Positions 9,309 to 16,892 of a stretch of DNA of 64,000 nt are shown in pieces; the first letter of the stretch is position 1; each line of letters starts with the position of its first letter. A program made the translations under genes and the position numbers. The notes under the pieces were generated by a model. It was not told the origin of the DNA. It did not search any database and was given only the letters and a program-made list of their open reading frames with translations. Origin of the DNA: Siphonodentalium dalli (taxonomy: Eukaryota; Mollusca; Scaphopoda; Gadilida; Siphonodentaliidae); the NCBI GenBank assembly GCA_032622095.1, contig CP136069.1, positions 109,706,278 to 109,770,277 of the forward strand. Direction: 5' to 3'.

Positions 9309-9920
9309 ATGACTGATCAACCCGATGTTGAAGGAAACCAACGGACTGAAACCAACGAGAGAGCATTCCATCCACAATGCTTAGTCCCGTTAGGAAATGA
9401 CATTTTCCTATTTGACGGTCGATTCCTGGGAAACTTGTATATCCACATAAGAGAGTGCGGTGAAGTTTATGCAGGCCAAAAATTTCCGACAAAATCTGGA
9501 ATAACATTAAATCTAAGGAGATTCAAAGAGTTGAAATCTTACCTATCAGATATACATCAAGAAGTGGTCAGTTATCGTACCGGGGAATCCGATGTATTCA
9601 TGAGACGTCATATCGGTGGGAATTTCTTCATTACTATAAAGAGCGGCATCCCGCGTGTTGACATTCGCAGGTATTGGCTGCCTGAACATTCAGATGATTT
9701 GTGTGCAACCAAATACGGAATATCTCTGACATTCGACCAATTTGAAGAACTAGCTGGAGCTATATTCGTCCTGTGTGCTAATATTCCTGAAATTGATCAG
9801 ACTGTGCAGTGTTATTTGACCGACGATCACCAAAACCAGGAAGGATCTTTAAGATGTATGGAATGCTGCCCCAACGGTGATAGAACATGTTTGATTAACC
9901 GGATGCAGACATTGATCTAA
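9309..9920 (+). CDS. Tandem PC4-like (p15 coactivator) ssDNA-binding protein
   Basis: A 203-aa protein with two copies of the PC4/Sub1 fold signature. Copy 1 spans about residues 31-86: a beta region with YIHIRE followed by FPTKSGITLNLRRFKELKSY. Copy 2 spans about 103-160: VDIRRYW followed by KYGISLTFDQFEEL. In PC4 these are the strand that ends in DIREYW and the KKGISL-x-x-x-QWxxLK strand-helix. PC4 proteins bind single-stranded or melted promoter DNA as dimers and help general transcription; a fused tandem could form the dimer in one chain. A short Cys-rich tail (residues 183-194) is unexplained. The ATG is at the first in-frame position after the splice acceptor. The TBP-like gene starts 11 bases later, so the two are probably co-transcribed. 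Confidence 0.75.
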   Translation: MTDQPDVEGNQRTETNERAFHPQCLVPLGNDIFLFDGRFLGNLYIHIRECGEVYAGQKFPTKSGITLNLRRFKELKSYLSDIHQEVVSYRTGESDVFMRRHIGGNFFITIKSGIPRVDIRRYWLPEHSDDLCATKYGISLTFDQFEELAGAIFVLCANIPEIDQTVQCYLTDDHQNQEGSLRCMECCPNGDRTCLINRMQTLI

Positions 9921-9931
9921 ACATTACTCCT

Positions 9932-10456
9932 ATGATGCTACGAAAAACTAATGTCGTATGTTCTGCAGATTTGAACTGTTCTATTAATCTAAGGGATTTG
10001 ACACTCGGCTGTTCGAACATTGAATACAATTCCAAAAAGTTTAGCGGAGTTGTATGGAAACATTCTAAATTCGGTGGATGTTGCCTCGTGTTTAACACGG
10101 GTAAAATTTGTGTTAACGGGCGTTCTGATAATGTCAAACAGACACGCGTTCGACTGCGTCGATACGCTCGACATATTCAAAAATGTGGTTGGCGAGTGAG
10201 ATTACATTGCATAAAAATTTTGACAATGTCTGCATTTTGTCAGTTAAATGGAAAACTTGACTTAAACGTTTTAGTGAAACTTATGGAATGTTCTTACGAA
10301 TCAGAGCTGTTCCCTGCGGCAATGTTCAGACGTGAGAAAATACATTTTACATGCTTTCATAATGGAAAAATTGTGATTACAGGCATTAAAAGTGAAAAGC
10401 AGATGTTAAATATTGTATATCCTACTATATGTGAACTTGAATTACTTTCAGAATAA
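9932..10456 (+). CDS. TATA-binding-protein-like factor
   Basis: A 174-aa protein covering both halves of the TBP saddle and almost nothing else. Half 1 (residues 5-88) contains EYNSKKFSGV, LVFNTGKICVNG and ARHIQKCGW; half 2 (92-172) contains SYESELFPAAMFR and NGKIVITG. The four phenylalanines that in cellular TBP intercalate at the TATA box are all present (F37, F54, F127, F142). The protein is clearly diverged from cellular TBP (for example VWKHSKFGG in place of the basic loop), so it is not a recent host copy. The first ATG codons are at 9932 and 9935; the frame opens only at 9899. AATAAA at 10452-10457 overlaps the stop codon. Predicted role: promoter recognition for element genes in the host nucleus. 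Confidence 0.85.
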   Translation: MMLRKTNVVCSADLNCSINLRDLTLGCSNIEYNSKKFSGVVWKHSKFGGCCLVFNTGKICVNGRSDNVKQTRVRLRRYARHIQKCGWRVRLHCIKILTMSAFCQLNGKLDLNVLVKLMECSYESELFPAAMFRREKIHFTCFHNGKIVITGIKSEKQMLNIVYPTICELELLSE

Positions 10457-10759
10457 ATATATATATGTATCGATTATCTTTTTTCATTCGGGAAGGGCTC
10501 ACATACCTTTGTTTTTTGGCTTTTGACAACAAAAAAAAACAATAGATTTTTTTTGTTTTGGCAACAGACCTAATACCCCTCACCCGCCTCCCTCCACAGC
10601 CCCCTCAACCCAGTCATATATATATATATATATATATATATTTTCCCAGTCATACATATGATAATATAAGAACGATAAATGATTACATTTACAATATTTT
10701 ATTTATATACATAATATAATTTAAAGAGTGTTTCTCTCGTTGTCGCTAATGAAGAGCGT
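10457..10759. other. Convergent intergenic region with poly(A) signals and a (TA)n run
   Basis: This separates the plus-strand TBP-like gene from the minus-strand protease. It has A- and T-runs, a C-rich stretch (10570-10610), a (TA)n run at about 10616-10641 flanked by CCCAGTCAT on both sides, and TTTATT at 10698-10703, which is AATAAA for minus-strand transcripts. No gene is seen. Confidence 0.7.
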
Positions 10760-11206
10760 TTACAGAATATATTTCAACATAAAATCCTTATTAATTAAAT
10801 CATTATACATATAATTATTGGCACTGAAACGCCTCATTATATTTTCTAGACTGTATCCACACAGTTTATAGAATGCAAAGTTTATGCAATAGGGACCGCA
10901 TATATTAGAACCCTGTAATCTGTAATCATTACACTCGTAACGAGGTCCATTCAATAACAACACGTGTTTAAATCGTCCGTTGTAACACTCGGGTTTTAAC
11001 CCCATAGGGTCGAAGAACTCTGATAGTTTATGTTCATGGAATATCATCAATGTCCAGTGGCGTCCAGGTTGGCTACTCTCGTCAGTGTTAACTATATACA
11101 TCCGGGGATATTGGATATAAAGAGGTAATTTGTCTATGGGACAAACATCTATCTCATTATGGTTTGTGAAACTATTTATCGCCCTCATGAGTCCGCGTGT
11201 ATTCAT
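10760..11206 (-). CDS. pro: Adenain-like maturation cysteine protease
   Basis: A 148-aa protein of the adenovirus-type (C5-like) protease family used by Polintons to process virion proteins. Catalytic residues are visible: His50 in GRHWTL, Asp66 in EFFDPMG, Gln98 in YRLQG and Cys103 in SNICGPYC, in the family order His-Asp/Glu-Gln-Cys. The frame is complete, though short for the family. Its ATG shares one base with the stop of the major capsid gene (TAATG at 11204-11208), placing it last in the minus-strand gene run. The stop codon lies in TAAACGCTCTT, a copy of a motif that recurs in the element. Confidence 0.9.
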   Translation of the reverse strand: MNTRGLMRAINSFTNHNEIDVCPIDKLPLYIQYPRMYIVNTDESSQPGRHWTLMIFHEHKLSEFFDPMGLKPECYNGRFKHVLLLNGPRYECNDYRLQGSNICGPYCINFAFYKLCGYSLENIMRRFSANNYMYNDLINKDFMLKYIL

Positions 11207-12287
11207 TATTCAATGCAAACTTTACGACTCTCGTCAACTTTGAGAGCGGCAGGAAATTTGGCATAAACAATTACCGTACAATTGTCTTTCAAAGCCGATG
11301 AGAATTTAATCTCAAGGCGTGTGTGACCTTTCTGAGGTATAACTCTATCGTGATTACGAAGTTGCATCCAAAAGTCGCAAAGTTGAACGGGTTCTTATCG
11401 CGTGAACCGCTTTCAGCCTTTGATGATACTAAGCCAATAATACATCTACTAGGTACGTCTCCTTGAAATAGATTATCTTCTCCCAAACTGAATGCACCTT
11501 TTGACACTGTATACGTCTTTATGATAGATTTTGAAAAAGGATAACACGCATTCCTTTTCTTGAGTGACTCAGTATGACTGAGTAATACACCAGGGTTAAC
11601 TTTCACAGTCGCTAGTCTCAAATTAGCTTCCTGTATTTTCAACTTGTATGTCTCAGTGGTTCCCGTATACATCAGTCTAAAAACATCTCTCGTCTGCCAG
11701 AATTTTGACGTGAGCGGGAGACCATTTAGTAGTAATTTGTCCTGTTGGAAGAAGTCAAGCTGAATTGATCCCATAATATCCATTATTTGACTAGTACGGG
11801 TTGTTTTGGACCTGTAATACAGGCCAGAGTTCCCGCTTTTCGAATCTGCCAGGTCCATACCACCTGCCGTGTCCTTTTCGAACGCTTGTCCATGTAGCTG
11901 TTCCTTACGTTCAGTTTCCAAGAGTACATCGAAATATGCTTTGTATGGATAATTCGGACCGACTTGACTCACGGGAACTTGCTGTATATTCAAATCGATC
12001 TGCGAAAATATTGAATGTAGGGGTGCATTTATCAGACCCACATCGTCATTAACGGTTAGAGCCGAACCATCTTGCTTGGTTATTTTGAGTTTGAGAAGTA
12101 GCAATGTGCGTTTGAGGTCCATGTAGGTTGTGGCCATGGCGGGAATATTGAACTCTAAAGCTGCAGTGTCTGTCAGCTGATTCACGGGTCTGTAATTTAT
12201 CCATTCTGTCGATTGTATTCCACTGTCAACCGCCGGCGATTCAAATAATGCCAATTTATCGGTATGGTACTCTCTGTATTCATTCAT
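11206..12287 (-). pseudogene. mcp: Double jelly-roll major capsid protein, broken near its C-terminus
   Basis: The main frame (12287 to 11289, 332 codons) is the Polinton capsid protein that forms pseudo-hexameric capsomers: an N-terminal block with STEWINYRPV and LEFNIPA, a central block with HSIFSQIDLNI and NYPYKAYFDVLL, and RDKNPFNFATFG near the end. After about 11350 the family-typical C-terminal strand (KFSSALKDNCTVIVYAKF) is found in another frame, ending at TAA 11206-11208. The expected segment of roughly 70-80 residues between these parts is absent, so there is a deletion of around 200 bases plus a frame change near 11335-11350. The ATG overlaps the upstream gene's stop (ATGA). Confidence 0.88.
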
Positions 12288-12597
12288 GATTTATCGAATA
12301 TAGTTTTCACTTTCTTAGGATTATTAGCCAAACCGCTAGCGAACACTCTCTTATTGTTTTTTTTGGACGCCTTACGTGTGTGTGTCAACTTATTTTCTGC
12401 AACTTCGGCTTTGGCCATTTCAATCGCTTGCGCGACGGGCGTCACTACGTTAATATGTGGTCTTCTTCACCATCAGTATTTTGAGTTCTGTCAATAAAGT
12501 AGCGACCCTCATTATCTGGCGTTAACTTCCCATTAATCATGTCCCTGAAATGTTTTCTCCACTTTTCAATATCGGTTGGAATATACGTGATCGACAT
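12284..12597 (-). pseudogene. Small conserved-type Polinton protein upstream of the capsid gene, frameshifted
   Basis: The frame from the ATG at 12597 reads MSITYIPTDIEKWRKHF and ends at a stop at 12445. The following sequence continues coding in another frame, with NVVTPVAQAIEMAKAEVAE and a Lys/Arg-rich tail, to TGA 12284-12286, which overlaps the capsid ATG. The switch lies in a GAAGAAGA run near 12455-12470, a likely indel site. Total would be about 105 residues. Its place directly before the capsid gene and its basic C-terminus fit a small virion protein, but I cannot name its function. It is too short and broken to be seen as one ORF. Confidence 0.6.
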
Positions 12598-13003
12598 GTT
12601 TCTTCAAATGTAGTGTACAAGTCACTCTTTTTTCTGCATTTATTTTAGAAAGTTTATCGCCTCTTATAAAAATCCTGAGACGCTGAAGTTTATCCTGCCT
12701 TACGTTTATGTAGAATGAGTCCTCAAAACTCCGCCAATCACCCGTATCACGTGTGTCTCTCTTTATAACCCTGAGGATGGGGGATGATGTGTCACAAGCT
12801 ATTGATTCTCCACATATGTCCGAGCAAATATATAATAAATCCGTGTCTATATGATCAGTTATATTTATGTCTTTCAAACAACATAACCACGTTCCTTCCA
12901 ATATTAATAAACCAGGTAACTCTATTGTGAAGTCGAGAGGACGATTATCTGGATATTTATCTATGGAATCGTCGCTAGTCAGGTACAGATAATAATTATC
13001 CAT
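12566..13003 (-). CDS. Candidate minor capsid (penton-type, single jelly-roll) protein
   Basis: A 145-aa frame that begins with alternating beta-like segments: YYLYLTSDDS, YPDNRPLDFTIELP, LEGTWLCCLKDINI, FYINVRQDKLQRLRIFI and VTCTLHLKK. This resembles the small beta-rich proteins of Polintons that have been proposed as penton or minor capsid proteins. There is no signal peptide, membrane span or cysteine pattern. It starts 4 bases after the preceding gene's stop, and its end overlaps the start of the next gene by 32 bases. Family assignment is from pattern and position, not from a catalytic motif. Confidence 0.55.
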   Translation of the reverse strand: MDNYYLYLTSDDSIDKYPDNRPLDFTIELPGLLILEGTWLCCLKDINITDHIDTDLLYICSDICGESIACDTSSPILRVIKRDTRDTGDWRSFEDSFYINVRQDKLQRLRIFIRGDKLSKINAEKRVTCTLHLKKHVDHVYSNRY

Positions 13004-13007
13004 ATGA

Positions 13008-13505
13008 CTAGTTTCTAATTTTTTTCAAAAGAGAATCAATATTCATCTCTTCTCTTATAGTTTTATCAACATCACTGAATATATACTTGAAGTCAGACCA
13101 CTGATTATACGGAATACTTATAATCGTCGGAGTGTTATTCACAACTCGCATAATGTCTGTATAAATGTGCCCTTGATTATTACATAATGTAACAGTAATG
13201 TTTGATCGTATTGTCCACTTTTTCACGAACCCACAGGGGTGTTGTTCGTAATCATGGGGGTGTGACTCATTCGTATGACGTAATTCATAGTCCACCGGCT
13301 CACGCGGTATCTTCTTTGGAACTAAAATACCTGGTAGTGACAGAGTTATTGCCATAATAGTAAATCCTATCCATTTAAGGAGCTTCATATGTAGACGACC
13401 GCGTTCTGTTTGAAACATATTCATCAAGGTACCTGTTATATTATCCATGATTGTAATGGTTCCCGTGGATAGCTTACTCTTATTAATTTTGATATCTGGC
13501 GACAT
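13008..13505 (-). CDS. Membrane-anchored protein with PC4-like C-terminal domain
   Basis: A 165-aa protein. Residues about 42-62 (KWIGFTIMAITLSLPGILVP) form one hydrophobic segment, probably a membrane anchor. Residues about 96-155 match the PC4 pattern: ITVTLCNNQGHIYTDIMRV, then a short turn, then ISIPYNQWSDFKYIFSDVD. This is a third PC4-like domain in the element. The N-terminus overlaps the distal end of the integrase gene by 23 bases, and the minor capsid candidate follows 4 bases downstream. Location in the morphogenesis run suggests a virion or membrane role rather than the nuclear role of soluble PC4. The PC4 match is weaker than that of the 9309 gene. Confidence 0.55.
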   Translation of the reverse strand: MSPDIKINKSKLSTGTITIMDNITGTLMNMFQTERGRLHMKLLKWIGFTIMAITLSLPGILVPKKIPREPVDYELRHTNESHPHDYEQHPCGFVKKWTIRSNITVTLCNNQGHIYTDIMRVVNNTPTIISIPYNQWSDFKYIFSDVDKTIREEMNIDSLLKKIRN

Positions 13506-14591
13506 CGGACTCTAAAATCCATGAATTAAATTTGTCAGGCCATGAATGCCAGTGCACCATGACTTCAGTTTGACCCTTTCGTTTCCTTTTTTTGACAATT
13601 TTATCTATTCTGTAAACTGTTTCGTCATCAACGCGCACCCTTTGAAGTTCTGACTAGTAGAAAGCGCCCTCAATGGCTTCATCCAAGAAATCTGTCAATG
13701 TATACAAGGGTATGTTCTGCCTGTAAAACTTCTTAGTCACTTTGAACAACTCTCCAGTCCATTTCTGAGAATATTCTCGGTCAAAAACTGAATGGTGTGT
13801 GATATTCTAACGATATCATTTACATTGTATTTGAACTTTTTCTTCAATTTACTTTTAACACCTCCCTTCTGTCTTATTAACCACTGATCAAGGCGAGACT
13901 CATCTTCATTCTCAACAGTTATTGAGTCAGGGGTGGTACCCAAAGAACGATGTATTGTATGGTTATAACTTTTCACAATATCTTGTAGAATGTCGATATA
14001 TCTAGCATTATTATGCTTTATCATATAACGTGAAATCTTCTGCTTTATAGTTTTTATGACCCGTTCCGAATAATTGGCTTTCATTTCGTTTTGCGTAAAA
14101 ATTTGAAATATATGAAGATCCTTAAGGTAACTTTTGACCCGTTTGTTTGTGAATTCCGAACCGTGGTCCGTTCGGAGGAGGCGAGGTGTTCTTCCACCTT
14201 CAAATATATGTTTCATAGCATTGATCACATTAATTGCAGTTTTTCTCTTTATAGCTTCGCACCATAGCTTCCTAGAAAAAATGTCAATCATTATTAACAC
14301 GTACGTGTAATTGTCGTTGTCTTTGGAAACATCATTCATATCCATGAGGTCTCCATCCCATTGACTGTCAGAAGCGTTTACAATAACACGAGACCTCGGG
14401 AATTTTCGTCTAACACTTTTTGTTAGGGAATAACTTTCATGATTTTGTAGCCACGCCACAATCTCGCGCTTGGAAATGATGTGCTTATTTTCAGATTTTA
14501 CAGTCTGATGCAACTTTGTAGCTCCTGAGTACGATGCGGGGTGACCCGGATTAAAATAAATTGAACTCAGATAATCTTTCCAATCGGCCAT
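13483..14591 (-). pseudogene. int: Retroviral-type integrase with C-terminal chromodomain (broken)
   Basis: Integrates Polinton DNA into the host chromosome. The start is set at the ATG at 14591 (MADWKDYLSSIYFNPGHPAS), 5 bases after the preceding stop. The rve core shows D81 in QWDGDLMDM, D142 in RTDHGSEF and E176 in NYSERVIK, a D,D,E triad. The frame fails near 13790-13800; the coding sequence continues in another frame with SH3-like strands, meets TAG at 13654-13656 and then carries a clear chromodomain (YRIDKIVKKRKRKG, VHWHSWPDKFNSWILESDV) to TAA at 13483-13485. So there is one frameshift and one stop. The N-terminal HHCC finger of retroviral integrases is not evident, as is usual here. 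Confidence 0.9.
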
Positions 14592-14596
14592 ATTGT

Positions 14597-14977
14597 TCAC
14601 AGCGATATCCAACGTTTCTTCTTTATCTTAGTCAGTCTACCGGCGATTATACCCGGAGGTCTAGATATTTCACGCTTAATCTCTCTTATTTTCTTTTTTC
14701 TTTGCTTAGTGTGTGTCTTTTTCGATGTATTATTAGATGTGTTAACTCCTGATTTTTCGATTGCCTCCTGAGGTTCAGTCGCTTGAACTGTATTAACAAT
14801 CTGATTATTCATCGGGTCCCTTTCTTTATTAATTTCGTCAGAATGGCTACTATTGTTTGCCGAGATGTCGCTGTGTTCAATATCAGGCTCCGATGAAACT
14901 TTTTTGTGTTCACTTTTTTCTGTGTACATCATATATCTTTCATACGGGATCAAAACAGTTTTCTTCACAGACTCCAT
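14597..14977 (-). CDS. Polinton-type small protein with basic C-terminus
   Basis: A 126-aa frame starting at the ATG at 14977. The N-terminus, SVKKTVLIPYERYMMY, has the form K-x-V-L-I/V-P-x-E-x-Y that I associate with a small protein found beside Polinton integrase and capsid genes. The middle is polar (S, N, E) and the end is strongly basic (KQRKKKIREIKREISRPPG and GRLTKIKKKRW), which suggests binding to DNA or to capsid. TGATG couples it to the upstream gene by one base. The function is not established. Confidence 0.6.
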   Translation of the reverse strand: MESVKKTVLIPYERYMMYTEKSEHKKVSSEPDIEHSDISANNSSHSDEINKERDPMNNQIVNTVQATEPQEAIEKSGVNTSNNTSKKTHTKQRKKKIREIKREISRPPGIIAGRLTKIKKKRWISL

Positions 14978-15300
14978 CACAAAAACTGTTTCAATTTAGG
15001 TTCAACGATGATAAACATCAAAGCAATGGCGGGTGAGTGAATATTCACACTTTTTCTTTTCCTCAACAAGCTCACAGATTTATCACCCAAGAATATATAA
15101 AATGATTTATATTGCCGTAATTTAGCTTTTTGTTGAACTGTAACTGTTAAAATTTCATGTAATAAATTGACCGTAATTTCGACTAGAACTTTCAACTGAT
15201 TATTAGTTATCGATGTCAATAATGCGTTTCGTTGAGATCTTGATTGGGTTGATGTCAATATTCTGACAAAATTCAACTCCTTACGTAATAATCGACTCAT
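14977..15300 (-). CDS. Polinton-type small helical protein
   Basis: A 107-aa frame from the ATG at 15300 (MSRLLRKELNFVRIL). The pattern SQRNALLTSITNNQLKVLVEI, then LLHEILTV, KAKLRQYKSFYIFLG and a Lys-rich turn before a hydrophobic end (PAIALMFIIVEPKLKQFL) resembles a small Polinton virion-associated protein whose C-terminus is a hydrophobic, possibly membrane-active, tail. Here that tail lacks the Gly/Leu-rich form I expect. The frame is intact and overlaps the next gene by one base. Role inferred from position and pattern only. Confidence 0.6.
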   Translation of the reverse strand: MSRLLRKELNFVRILTSTQSRSQRNALLTSITNNQLKVLVEITVNLLHEILTVTVQQKAKLRQYKSFYIFLGDKSVSLLRKRKSVNIHSPAIALMFIIVEPKLKQFL

Positions 15301-15359
15301 TTTATCGTCGCGACTCAGCTCCAATACTGCCCCTTCTTATTACGTAGTAGGTACGTAAA

Positions 15360-16004
15360 TTATAGGTCTTGGTTGGGAAATACGTCTGTTCGTAGTCTGT
15401 ATTTATCCTCAGTGTGAGGGGACATATCTATTATAAGATACGCAAATGGTTTCTTCATACAATCCTTGTATGCATCAATGAGTACTTTAGATTTACCGGG
15501 ATACAATTGTCTACCCAATGTGGAAATTTGTGATCCATCCCTCAAATTTTTGAATAAAATTAGATATCCTGTGTTTAAGGCTATAGTTCTCGCAGCCTTG
15601 CCTTGTGCGTATAAATGTTGTGAAATAAATAGCACCGAAAGACAGCGATGATGAGTTTGCTGCGTAAATAGTAATTCAATCTCTTTTTGGTCAATAATAC
15701 GATGCATCAAGTCGTCTAATATTAACATATTATGTTTACCATCAGCAATTTCTTCGATTTCTGTTTGGGTAGGTAATCCTTGATGCATGACCAAATTTTC
15801 GATTGATGATTCAATTTCATCATAGAAATTTTGATAAATACCGTAACAGTACATTATTTTCTTAGGTGGATCTCTAGAATACATTCCACTAAGATTTTGT
15901 AGGAATCTGTAGACCCATCTCGTCTTACCAGAACCAGTTGGTCCATTGATGCAAATACTAGAACAAGGTTCAAATGGTATGGCGCTATGGTTAGTTGACC
16001 CCAT
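15360..16004 (-). CDS. FtsK/HerA-type genome packaging ATPase
   Basis: A 214-aa P-loop ATPase that would pump the element's DNA into its capsid. Walker A is GPTGSGKT at residues 21-28; Walker B is MLILDD at about 93-98; a sensor-like FISQH lies at 126-130. Compact length and motif spacing agree with the Polinton/A32-like ATPases. The frame is intact. It is first in the minus-strand morphogenesis run, with a TATA-like element 41-48 bases before its ATG and 59 bases between its stop and the next gene's ATG. Confidence 0.92.
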   Translation of the reverse strand: MGSTNHSAIPFEPCSSICINGPTGSGKTRWVYRFLQNLSGMYSRDPPKKIMYCYGIYQNFYDEIESSIENLVMHQGLPTQTEIEEIADGKHNMLILDDLMHRIIDQKEIELLFTQQTHHRCLSVLFISQHLYAQGKAARTIALNTGYLILFKNLRDGSQISTLGRQLYPGKSKVLIDAYKDCMKKPFAYLIIDMSPHTEDKYRLRTDVFPNQDL

Positions 16005-16044
16005 TTTTGTTCACTGTGTCCTATTTATTAGTAGCTATACAGTT

Positions 16045-16052
16045 CTTATATA
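16045..16052 (-). promoter_or_regulatory. TATA-like promoter of the minus-strand morphogenesis gene run
   Basis: TATATAAG on the minus strand, about 45 bases before the ATPase ATG at 16004, leaving a very short leader. No comparable element is seen between the packed downstream genes, so it may serve the whole run. Inferred from sequence. Confidence 0.5.
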
Positions 16053-16425
16053 CATCATACGTACACATTTGTTATGGAAGGCGTGTGTAGAGCAGCTTTA
16101 TATGGGTCGAAAGCGTGGTCTGATAAGGTTGATGGAAGAGAACGTGTAGGTTGAAGAGGCTATGGCCGGAACGAATATCTTCGGTGAAGATACAGAGGAC
16201 CCTTCTAATGTTCAGAGACAGGTGGTTGGTGGATGTTGTGGTGGGCGGGCGGGTATTATCACGTTGGTCTGTGATTGAGTGAAAAAAATCTCTTGTCAAA
16301 GATAGAACCACGATAGAACCCAGGGAGATATTATTTTGAAAATTATATCATACATATATTTATTATTGATAACATAAACAAAAACAATATAACATTATAC
16401 AATTCAATCAACAGCGTTACTAAAT
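16053..16425. other. Region without a convincing gene
   Basis: This lies between the ATPase promoter and the acidic-protein gene. Short ORFs on both strands lack recognisable features. The minus strand has AATAAA (plus-strand TTTATT at 16359-16364), which could end the acidic-protein transcript. A GGCGGGCGGG stretch lies near 16242. Confidence 0.5.
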
Positions 16426-16851
16426 CTACCAGTCACAGTCAGACATTTCTTCTGATGAATATGCACTATCCATGAGATATCCATATTCGGCATCCAACTC
16501 CAGTTCACGTTCCCAATCTTCGGGACGTTCGCAATAACAGTCTGTGCTTGACTCGGAATCAGACCACGACGAATGGGAACTGGTGGTCCAATAGTCCGCC
16601 TCCACGTCCCGATAAGAACTGTCTGAGGATATTGACCACTGGTCAGAGTCTCTGTCATCAGGGCCATTGTCTTCATCTTGATTGATATCCAAAATGGGTA
16701 CAGCCTCACCAGTATTGTTCTCATGTATATCCAATACGGGTACAGCCTCACCATTATTGTTCTCATGTTCAGACTCGTGTTGATCACTTAGACATGGACA
16801 CACAGAGGTTAGGCCTAAACATAAATATTTGAATATAGTTTCCAGCAGCAT
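16426..16851 (-). CDS. Acidic serine-rich protein with internal repeat
   Basis: A 141-aa protein. The start is set at the ATG at 16851 because a TATA-like element lies 42-49 bases upstream; an in-frame upstream ATG at 16947 would lie before that element. The N-terminus is hydrophobic with three cysteines (LGLTSVCPCL), then two 14-residue repeats (HENNNGEAVPVLDI and HENNTGEAVPILDI, 42-bp DNA repeat), then an S/D/E-rich tail with Tyr and Trp (SDQWSISSDSS, DWERELELDAEYG). No known domain. It may be a regulatory or activation-type acidic protein, or a lipid-anchored one through the cysteines. It lies next to the right TIR. Confidence 0.55.
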   Translation of the reverse strand: MLLETIFKYLCLGLTSVCPCLSDQHESEHENNNGEAVPVLDIHENNTGEAVPILDINQDEDNGPDDRDSDQWSISSDSSYRDVEADYWTTSSHSSWSDSESSTDCYCERPEDWERELELDAEYGYLMDSAYSSEEMSDCDW

Positions 16852-16892
16852 TTTTGTAGGTTGTCGATAGTATGACTTATATGTTATGAAAA

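Noticed and set aside
12264-12497. 77-codon plus-strand frame opposite the small pre-capsid gene
   Set aside because: Shadow of the minus-strand coding region, whose content is better supported.
16080-16290. Possible LINE reverse-transcriptase fragment on the plus strand
   Set aside because: A short stretch reads like ALYGSKAW, but the following residues do not fit and a stop intervenes. Too weak to call.
16072-16787. Minus-strand frames at 16072-16311 and 16404-16787
   Set aside because: The first has no features; the second is an out-of-frame shadow of the acidic-protein gene.
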